Source: Blastococcus saxobsidens DD2 (GTDB taxonomy: Bacteria > Actinomycetota > Actinomycetes > Mycobacteriales > Geodermatophilaceae). From it: a DNA stretch of 64,000 nucleotides. Numbering within the stretch: position 1 is the stretch's first letter; every line of letters begins with the position of its first letter. The stretch is from the NCBI RefSeq assembly GCF_000284015.1, contig NC_016943.1:3637541-3701540 (forward strand), given 5' to 3'. Below the pieces are notes generated by a model that did no database searches, was not told the origin of the DNA, and worked only from the letters and a program-made list of their open reading frames with translations. This document shows positions 58,216-64,000 of the stretch, one piece after another. The position numbers and the translations under genes are program-made.

Positions 58216-58944
58216 GTGCGCCCCTTCCTGCTGCTCTCGTCCCGCGCCGAGGACGAGGCGGCCGACGCGGAGTACGCCGCGTTCCGGCGCTTCACCCGGC
58301 TTTCCGCGGACCGGCTGCACCGCATCCGGCTGGAGGCCGGCCCGCTGCCGGCGCTGGACCTGGACGGCTACGCCGGGGTCTTCCTCGGCGGCGGGCCGTT
58401 CAACTCCAGCGACCCCGCGGCGGAGAAGTCGGCCGTCCAGGTCCGGGTGGAGCGGGAGGTCGGCGAGCTGCTGGACGAGCTCGTCGAGCGGGATCAGCCC
58501 TTCTTCGGGGCCTGCTACGGCATCGGCACGCTGGGCACCCACCAGGGCGGGGTGGTCGACCGCACGTACGCCGAGCCGGTGTCGGCGGTGGAGGTGACGC
58601 TCACGCCCGCGGGCCGCGACGACCCGCTGCTGGCCGGGATCCCCGACCGGTTCCAGGCCTTCGCCGGGCACAAGGAGGCCTGCCGGGAGCTGCCGCCCGG
58701 GGCGGTGCTGCTGGCGTCGTCGGCGACCTGCCCCGTGCAGATGTTCAAGGTGCGGCAGAACCTCTACGCCACCCAGTTCCACCCCGAGCTCGACGTCGCC
58801 GGGATCGTGCAGCGGGTGCGCATCTACCAGCACGCCGGGTACTTCGCGCCCAGCGAGACCGACGCGGTGATCGGGCGGCTGACCCCCGCGGCCGTGACCG
58901 CGCCCGGACGGCTGCTGGCGAACTTCGTCGCCCGCTACGGCTGA
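58216..58944 (+). CDS. Class I glutamine amidotransferase-like protein
   Basis: This 242-residue protein has FLGGGPFN, the nucleophile C100 in GACYGIGTLG, and the catalytic HPE in YATQFHPELD. It is GuaA-like but lacks a synthetase domain. The substrate is unknown; a partner may use ammonia it releases. It overlaps the convergent cimA 3' end by 10 bases. Confidence 0.88.
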   Translation: MRPFLLLSSRAEDEAADAEYAAFRRFTRLSADRLHRIRLEAGPLPALDLDGYAGVFLGGGPFNSSDPAAEKSAVQVRVEREVGELLDELVERDQPFFGACYGIGTLGTHQGGVVDRTYAEPVSAVEVTLTPAGRDDPLLAGIPDRFQAFAGHKEACRELPPGAVLLASSATCPVQMFKVRQNLYATQFHPELDVAGIVQRVRIYQHAGYFAPSETDAVIGRLTPAAVTAPGRLLANFVARYG

Positions 58945-60515
58945 GGACGGCGCAGGACGGCGTAGGCGAGCGCGTCCACCAGCGCGTGCCACGACGCCTC
59001 GACGATGTTGGCGTGCACCCCGACGGTGGTCCACTCCCCCGCCCCGTCGGTGGTGTCGATGAGCACCCGGGTGGTGGCGCTCGTGCCGCCCTTCCAGCCC
59101 AGGATGCGGACCTTGTAGTCGGCCAGCGCGACGTCGGCCAGCTGCGGGTAGCGGCTCACCAGCGCCTGGCGCAGCGCGTTGTCCAGCGCATTGACCGGGC
59201 CGTTCCCCTCGCCGGTGCTGATGATCCGCTCCCCGTCGACGTGCACCTTCACCGTGGCCTCGCTGACCACCACGCCGTTGCGCCAGTGCTCGACCGAGGT
59301 CCTGTAGCTCTCCAGCTCGAACAGCGGCGGCGGGGCCTCGGGCAGCTGGGACCGCAGCAGCAGTTCGAAGGAGGCGTCGGCAGCCTCGAACGACCAGCCG
59401 TCGGCCTCCAGGACCTTCACCTGGTCCACGACCCGGCCGATGGCATCGGCCTGGCCGGCGAGATCCACACCGAGCTCCCGGCCCTTGAGCTCGACCGACG
59501 CCCGGCCGGCCATCTCGGTGACCAGGATGCGCATGTCGTTGCCCACGACGGTGGGGTCGAGGTGGTTGTACAACCCCGGGCTGACCTTGATGGCGCTGGC
59601 GTGCAGACCTGCCTTGTGCGCGAAGGCCGAGGCACCCACGTAGGGCTGGTGGTCGTCGGGGGCGATGTTGGCCAGCTCCGCGATGGCGTGGCTGACCCGT
59701 TGCAGCTCCGGCAGGCACTCGGCCGGCACCGCGGGGATGCCCATCTTGGTGACCAGGTTCGCGACGAGCACGAAGGTGTCGGCATTGCCCGCCCGCTCCC
59801 CGTAGCCGTTCGCCGTCCCCTGCACGTGGGTGACCCCGGCCTCGACCGCGGCGAGGGTGTTGGCGACGGCGCAGCCGGTGTCGTCCTGGCAGTGGATGCC
59901 GAGCTTCCCGGGTGTCCGCGCCCGCACGTCGGCGACGACCCGGCCGACCCCCATCGGCAGCATGCCGCCGTTGGTGTCGCAGAGGACGCCGACCTCCGCG
60001 CCCGCGGCGAACGCCGCGTCCAGCACCCGCACCCCGTAGCCGGGGTCGGCGGCGTAGCCGTCGAAGAAGTGCTCGCAGTCGACGAACACCCGCCGGCCGT
60101 GTCCGACCAGGAAGGCGACGGTGTCGGCCACCATCGCCAGGTTCTCCTCCAGCGTGGTGCGCAGCGCCTCCCGCACGTGCCGGACGTCGGACTTGGCGAC
60201 CAGGCACACGACCGGCGTCTCCGCGTCCAGCAGGGCCCGCACCTGCAGGTCGTCCTCCACCGCGACCCCGGCCTTGCGGGTCGAGCCGAACGCGACCAGC
60301 TGCGCGTGCTTCAACTGGAGCTCGGTGCGCGCCCGGGAGAAGAACTCGGTGTCCTTGGGCAGGGCGCCGGGCCAGCCCCCCTCGATGTAGCCGACCCCGA
60401 TCTCGTCCAGCAGGCGGGCGACCGCGAGCTTGTCGGCGACCGAGTAGCTGACGCCCTCCCGCTGCGCGCCGTCGCGCAGGGTCGTGTCGAAGACGTGGAA
60501 GTCGGTGCTGGTCAT
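58935..60515 (-). CDS. cimA: (R)-citramalate synthase
   Basis: CimA condenses pyruvate and acetyl-CoA to citramalate, a threonine-independent path to 2-oxobutyrate and isoleucine. The 526-residue DRE-TIM protein begins FHVFDTTLRDGAQREGVSYS and has ARTPGKLGIHCQDDTGCAVAN and VQGTANGYGERAGNAD. The C-terminal LeuA dimer region senses the end product. The distance to the upstream leader is 32 bases; the leader shows attenuation features. Isopropylmalate/homocitrate synthases are the alternative, but length and TTLRDGAQREG favour CimA. Confidence 0.93.
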   Translation of the reverse strand: MTSTDFHVFDTTLRDGAQREGVSYSVADKLAVARLLDEIGVGYIEGGWPGALPKDTEFFSRARTELQLKHAQLVAFGSTRKAGVAVEDDLQVRALLDAETPVVCLVAKSDVRHVREALRTTLEENLAMVADTVAFLVGHGRRVFVDCEHFFDGYAADPGYGVRVLDAAFAAGAEVGVLCDTNGGMLPMGVGRVVADVRARTPGKLGIHCQDDTGCAVANTLAAVEAGVTHVQGTANGYGERAGNADTFVLVANLVTKMGIPAVPAECLPELQRVSHAIAELANIAPDDHQPYVGASAFAHKAGLHASAIKVSPGLYNHLDPTVVGNDMRILVTEMAGRASVELKGRELGVDLAGQADAIGRVVDQVKVLEADGWSFEAADASFELLLRSQLPEAPPPLFELESYRTSVEHWRNGVVVSEATVKVHVDGERIISTGEGNGPVNALDNALRQALVSRYPQLADVALADYKVRILGWKGGTSATTRVLIDTTDGAGEWTTVGVHANIVEASWHALVDALAYAVLRRPQP

Positions 60516-60547
60516 GGGATCTCCGCGGGGACGTGGGCCCGAACACG

Positions 60548-60574
60548 AAAAAGACCCCCCGGTACGGGAGGTCT
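60548..60574 (-). terminator. Attenuator terminator before cimA
   Basis: AGACCTCCCG and CGGGGGGTCT form a 10-bp stem (one U-G pair) with a 3-base loop, followed immediately by five Ts on the minus strand. This is the only terminator in the window with a clear T tract, and it lies upstream of, not after, a gene, as attenuators do. Confidence 0.85.
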
Positions 60575-60602
60575 GCGCGCAGTCGGGGAGCTGACTGCGC
60601 GC
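60575..60602 (-). promoter_or_regulatory. First hairpin of cimA attenuator
   Basis: GCGCGCAGTC and GACTGCGCGC pair over 10 bases with an 8-base loop AGCTCCCC. The loop can pair with the terminator's 3' arm (about 8 bp), creating an alternative fold. Confidence 0.75.
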
Positions 60603-60634
60603 TAGGCGATGAGAATCGTGCCGCTGGGGTGCAT
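60602..60634 (-). CDS. Putative cimA leader peptide
   Basis: ATG at 60634 encodes MHPSGTILIA and ends with TAG immediately at the first hairpin. The Thr-Ile-Leu-Ile codons ACG-ATT-CTC-ATC include ATT, rare in such GC-rich DNA. Ribosome stalling here would block the 5' arm of the first hairpin. Upstream TGTGATTCACTGACC may serve as a -10 with a leaderless start; the ribosome site is weak. Confidence 0.65.
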   Translation of the reverse strand: MHPSGTILIA

Positions 60635-60694
60635 CGCGGTCAGTGAATCACAGCGGGACGGTCTCGAGCACGATCGCCGTCCTCACCGTGGGTC

Positions 60695-60726
60695 CGCCGT
60701 CCTCGGGCTGCAGCCCGAGGACGGCG
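60695..60726 (-). terminator. Terminator after leuB (32-base palindrome)
   Basis: A perfect inverted repeat of 16 bases per arm, with no extra loop bases, begins 38 bases past the leuB stop. It probably ends the serA-leuB transcript and separates it from the cimA leader. Confidence 0.7.
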
Positions 60727-60764
60727 ACGGTGCGGCGAGGTCGGCCGCCCCGGGCTGGCCCCGC

Positions 60765-61787
60765 TCAGCCGCCGGCGAGCGCGGCCAGGCGGTCGCCGAC
60801 GTCCGAGGTGCGGATCGGCCGCTGCGGGTCGCGGGTGGACAGGTCGAAGGCGACGGCGGCGTCCACCTTGCGGGCCTGCTCCGCGCGACCCAGGTGATCC
60901 AGCAGCAGCGCGACCGACAGCACCGTCGCGGTCGGGTCGGCGATCCCCTGGCCGGCGATGTCGGGCGCGGAGCCGTGGACGGGCTCGAACATGCTCGGAT
61001 TGGTGCCCGAGGCGTCGAGGTTCCCGCTCGCGGCCAGGCCGATCCCCCCGGTCACCGCGGCGGCGATGTCGGTGACGATGTCGCCGAAGAGGTTGTCGGT
61101 GACGATGACGTCGTAGCGGCCCGGGTCGGTGATGAAGAACATCGAGGCGGCGTCGACGTGCTGGTAGGCGACGGCGACCTCGGGGAACTCGACCGAGACC
61201 TCCTCGACGGTCCGCGACCAGAGGCCGCCGGCATGGGTGAGGACGTTGGTCTTGTGGATCAGGGTCAGGTGCCTGCGCGGACGGGCGGCGGCCCGCTCGA
61301 AGGCGTACCGGACCACCCGCTCGACCCCGAACGCGGTGTTGAGGCTGACCTCGGTCGCGACCTCGTGCGGGGTGTCCCGGCGCAGCACACCGCCGTTCCC
61401 CACGTAGGGGCCCTCGGTGCCCTCCCGGACGCAGAGCATGTCGATCGGGCCGGGGTCGGCCAGCGGGCTCCGGACGCCGTCGAAGAGCCGGGCCGGGCGC
61501 AGGTTGACGTGGTGGTCGAGCTCGAAGCGCAGCCGCAGCAGGAGGCCGCGCTCCAGGATGCCCGGCGGCACCCCGGGGTCGCCGATCGCGCCGAGCAGGA
61601 TCGCGTCGTGCTGGCGCAGCTCGTCGAGCACGGTGTCCGGCAGCAGCTCACCGGTCCGCTGCCACCGGGCCGCCCCGAGGTCGTACGGGGCCGTCTCCAG
61701 ATCGGGGGCGACCGCGCGGAGGACCTTCAGTCCCTCCGCCACGACCTCCGGGCCGATGCCGTCTCCAGGGATCACTGCCAGGCGCAT
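60765..61787 (-). CDS. leuB: 3-isopropylmalate dehydrogenase
   Basis: LeuB oxidises 3-isopropylmalate in leucine synthesis. The 340-residue protein has [61 protein letters not shown] and [18 protein letters not shown]. It lies 16 bases after serA, a pairing frequent in actinobacteria. Confidence 0.95.
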   Translation of the reverse strand: MRLAVIPGDGIGPEVVAEGLKVLRAVAPDLETAPYDLGAARWQRTGELLPDTVLDELRQHDAILLGAIGDPGVPPGILERGLLLRLRFELDHHVNLRPARLFDGVRSPLADPGPIDMLCVREGTEGPYVGNGGVLRRDTPHEVATEVSLNTAFGVERVVRYAFERAAARPRRHLTLIHKTNVLTHAGGLWSRTVEEVSVEFPEVAVAYQHVDAASMFFITDPGRYDVIVTDNLFGDIVTDIAAAVTGGIGLAASGNLDASGTNPSMFEPVHGSAPDIAGQGIADPTATVLSVALLLDHLGRAEQARKVDAAVAFDLSTRDPQRPIRTSDVGDRLAALAGG

Positions 61788-61803
61788 GGGAAGCGACCCT
61801 AGG

Positions 61804-63405
61804 TCAGAGCGTCGTGAGGTCCGCGGCCCGGGCGTCCTTCGCCCCGATGAGCCCGGCGATCTCCTCGAGCAGCTCGGCTCCGACGGGGCTGTCCACGGTC
61901 ACGGCCATGAGCGCTTCGCCCCCCTCGTCGGCCCGGCTGACCTGGGCGCCGGCGATGTTGATCCCGGCCTCGCCCAGCGCCGCCCCGACCGCGCCGACGA
62001 TCCCCGGGCGGTCGGCGTAGACGAAGAACAGCAGGTGGCCGGACGCGGCCAGGTCGATCTCGAAGCCGGCCACCTCGGTCAGCCGCGGCACCTGGTTCTT
62101 GCCGAAGAGCGTGCCGGAGACGGTCACCTGGGTGCCGTCGGCCATGGCGCCGCAGACCCGGACGTAGTTCCGGTAGGTCGGGCTCTCCGGGTCGCTGGTC
62201 AGGGCGATCTCCAGGCCGCGCTGCTCGGCGAGCAGCGGGGCGTTGACGTAGGTGACCTGCTCCTCGACGACGTCGGAGAAGACGCCCTTGAGCACGGCCA
62301 GGGAGAGCACCGAGACGTCGAACTCGGCGAGCTTGCCGCGGACGTCCACGGTGACCGACTGCGCCAGGCCGCCGGCGACGGAGGTGAACACCCGCCCCAG
62401 CTTCTCGGCCAGCGGGAGCCCCGGGCGCACGTCCTCGGCCACCACGCCGCCGGCCTGCACGTTCACCGCGTCCGGCACGAACTCGCCCAGCAGCGCCAGG
62501 CGCACCGAGCGTGCGACCGCGGCGCCGGCCTTGTCCTGGGCCTCCGTCGTCGAGGCACCGAGGTGCGGGGTGACGACGGCGTTCGGCAGGGCGAACAGGG
62601 GGCTGTCGGTGCACGGCTCGGTGGCGTAGACGTCGATGCCCGCGGCGCCCACCTGCCCCGACCGCAGCGCGTCGGCCAGCGCCGCCTCGTCGACCAGCCC
62701 ACCACGGGCAGCGTTGACGACGATCACCCCCCGCTTCGTGGTGGCCAGCTCGGCGGCGCCGATGAGGCCGACGGTCTCCGGCGTCCTGGGCAGGTGGATG
62801 GTCAGGAAGTCCGACTCCCGGAGCAGCTCCTCGAGCGACACCATGCGCACACCCAGCTGGGCGGCACGCCCCGGCTGGATGTACGGGTCGTAGGCGATCA
62901 GCTCGACGTCGAACGCCGCCAGCCGCTGGGCCACCAGCTGACCGATGCGCCCGAGGCCCACCACGCCGACCGTCTTCTCGGTGACCTCGACGCCGGTGAA
63001 CGCCGACCGCTTCCACTGGCCCTCGCGCAGCGACGCGTCGGCGGCCGGGATGTGCCGGGCGGCGGCCAGCAGCAGGGCCACGGCGTGTTCGGCGGCGCTG
63101 ACGATGTTGGAGGTGGGGGCATTCACGACCATGACGCCGCGCTCGGTGGCGGCGGCCACGTCGACGTTGTCCAGGCCGATCCCCGCGCGGGCGACCACCT
63201 TCAGGTTCGGGGCCGCGGCGAGCGCCTCGGCGTCGATCTGCGTCGCGCTGCGGATCATCACGGCAGCCGCCTCGGCCAGCGCGGGCAGCAGTGCCGACCG
63301 GTCGGCCCCGTCGACATGCCGGATCTCGACGCCGGTCCCGAGCACCCCCAGGACGCTGGGCGCGAGCTCTTCGGCGATCAGGACGACGGGCGCGGACGTG
63401 GTCAC
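61804..63405 (-). CDS. serA: D-3-phosphoglycerate dehydrogenase
   Basis: SerA starts serine synthesis. The 533-residue long form has the Rossmann motif [17 protein letters not shown], the substrate region [10 protein letters not shown], the catalytic [17 protein letters not shown] and a C-terminal intervening plus ACT domain ([20 protein letters not shown]). The ACT domain suggests serine feedback. The GTG at 63405 (M-T-T-S-A-P-V) is the natural start. It diverges from the Q/Y/G-rich membrane protein. Confidence 0.96.
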   Translation of the reverse strand: MTTSAPVVLIAEELAPSVLGVLGTGVEIRHVDGADRSALLPALAEAAAVMIRSATQIDAEALAAAPNLKVVARAGIGLDNVDVAAATERGVMVVNAPTSNIVSAAEHAVALLLAAARHIPAADASLREGQWKRSAFTGVEVTEKTVGVVGLGRIGQLVAQRLAAFDVELIAYDPYIQPGRAAQLGVRMVSLEELLRESDFLTIHLPRTPETVGLIGAAELATTKRGVIVVNAARGGLVDEAALADALRSGQVGAAGIDVYATEPCTDSPLFALPNAVVTPHLGASTTEAQDKAGAAVARSVRLALLGEFVPDAVNVQAGGVVAEDVRPGLPLAEKLGRVFTSVAGGLAQSVTVDVRGKLAEFDVSVLSLAVLKGVFSDVVEEQVTYVNAPLLAEQRGLEIALTSDPESPTYRNYVRVCGAMADGTQVTVSGTLFGKNQVPRLTEVAGFEIDLAASGHLLFFVYADRPGIVGAVGAALGEAGINIAGAQVSRADEGGEALMAVTVDSPVGAELLEEIAGLIGAKDARAADLTTL

Positions 63406-63530
63406 GGGTGGACAGCCTAGGGAGGCGGCGGACCCGCGGGGCCACCGCCCAGGTCCTTGCTCCGGCGGGGGCGCCCCGACATCCTGACGGCGGAGAACCG
63501 GAATCATCCGGCGCCCGACGGAGGAGAACA

Positions 63531-64000
63531 GTGAGCCAGTCCGACGACCACGGTCGTTCCGAGTCCCAGCCCTCCGGTCCCGGCGGCGGGCCCCAGTACG
63601 GCCGGCCGGAGCACGGTCAGGGGCAGTACGGCGACCCCGCCTACACGCAGCAGTTCACGACGCCGGTCTCCTACGGCCAGCAGCCCTACCCCCAGCAGTA
63701 CGGCCAGCAGTACGGCCAGCCGGCGGGCTTCCAGCAGCCCTACGGCGCCTACGGCACGTCCGCGGCCCCCGCCAAGCCCGGTGGGGTGATCACCGCTGCG
63801 GTGCTCGGCTTCGTCTTCGGGGCCTTCGGTGCCCTGATCAGCTTGTTCCTGATCATCGCGGGGGCGACGGCCACCACCGTCGGGGACGACCTGGAGCAGG
63901 AGGTCCCCGGTTTCGGCTCGATGGCCGGCGCGGTCGGTGGCGCCCTGCTGGTGGTCGGCCTGCTGGCCCTGGCCTGGACGGTGGTGATGATCTGGGGCTC
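63531..64000 (+). CDS. Q/Y/G-rich N-terminus membrane protein (partial at right edge)
   Basis: The GTG at 63531, with GGAGGAG about 9 bases upstream, opens a frame that runs off the window. Residues 1-80 are Gln, Tyr, Gly and Pro-rich with YGQQ-type repeats. Two membrane helices follow at about 85-111 and 133-155. It resembles actinobacterial proteins with a disordered cytoplasmic tail and two to four membrane segments. Function unknown. Confidence 0.8.
   Translation, partial: MSQSDDHGRSESQPSGPGGGPQYGRPEHGQGQYGDPAYTQQFTTPVSYGQQPYPQQYGQQYGQPAGFQQPYGAYGTSAAPAKPGGVITAAVLGFVFGAFGALISLFLIIAGATATTVGDDLEQEVPGFGSMAGAVGGALLVVGLLALAWTVVMIWG

Noticed and set aside
60575-60634. T-box riboswitch before cimA
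   Set aside because: No T-box core or TGGN-type antiterminator sequence is visible, while a leader ORF is.

Overview
The window is about 64 kb of chromosomal DNA from a very GC-rich (above 70%) actinobacterium. Core-gene order, GTG starts and 4-base ATGA/GTGA overlaps between consecutive genes point to the Actinobacteria. A phosphatidylcholine-synthase-like enzyme, F420 biosynthesis (FbiD/CofC) and short RTX/calcium-binding proteins suggest Geodermatophilaceae (Blastococcus, Geodermatophilus, Modestobacter). That family assignment is inference. I see no phage genes, insertion sequences or CRISPR arrays; this is a housekeeping region.

Layout. 1-12.5 kb, nearly all on the minus strand: a comM fragment, yraN, an RTX protein, a DUF2469 gene, rnhB, a LuxR-type regulator with a degenerate receiver, lepB, rplS, a Nudix gene, trmD, rimM, khpA, rpsP, proS, an amidohydrolase and ffh. 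12.5-17 kb: glnD, glnB and amtB, with a possible GlnR site in front of amtB. 17-20 kb: the plus-strand cbiMNQO Co/Ni transporter behind a Nur-like operator, then ftsY. 21-24.4 kb: a PhoD-like phosphatase, an EEP-family phosphoesterase and an alpha/beta hydrolase. 24.4-32.5 kb: smc, a 63-residue coiled-coil protein, acyP, mutM, rnc, rpmF, a YceD/DUF177 gene, a coiled-coil DivIVA-like gene and coaD. 32.4-41 kb: rsmD, recG, a DAK2/FakA-like gene, rpmB, a cytidylate-kinase-like gene, a GNAT gene, thiL, a stand-alone Lrp ligand domain, a DUF3515 gene and a lipoprotein. 41-50 kb: ddl, a pcs-like gene, a cystathionine gamma-lyase-like gene, gpsA, a plsC-like gene, fbiD, ppk1 and mutT1. 50-64 kb: leuDC with divergent ndgR, a sulfite-oxidase-like molybdoenzyme, two identical tRNA-Glu genes and one tRNA-Gln beside a CPBP protease and gltX, a FAH-family gene, an ABM monooxygenase plus amidotransferase pair, cimA, leuB, serA, and the start of a Q/Y/G-rich membrane protein.

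Several genes form working groups. Ffh, FtsY and LepB are the protein-targeting and signal-cleavage path. rpsP-khpA-rimM-trmD-rplS is the ribosome and tRNA maturation block. AmtB, GlnB and GlnD form the nitrogen sensing relay. leuCD, leuB, cimA and serA feed branched-chain amino acid and serine synthesis.

The strongest non-coding signal is a probable translation-coupled attenuator in front of cimA. It has a 10-codon leader peptide containing Thr-Ile-Leu-Ile, a 10-bp hairpin, and a 10-bp terminator with a T tract. The terminator's 3' arm can also pair with the loop of the first hairpin. Other structured candidates are a three-way-junction fold after acyP, a leader with competing hairpins before rplS, and an inverted repeat over the ndgR start codon. 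Only the sequence was read; no database search or folding program was run.
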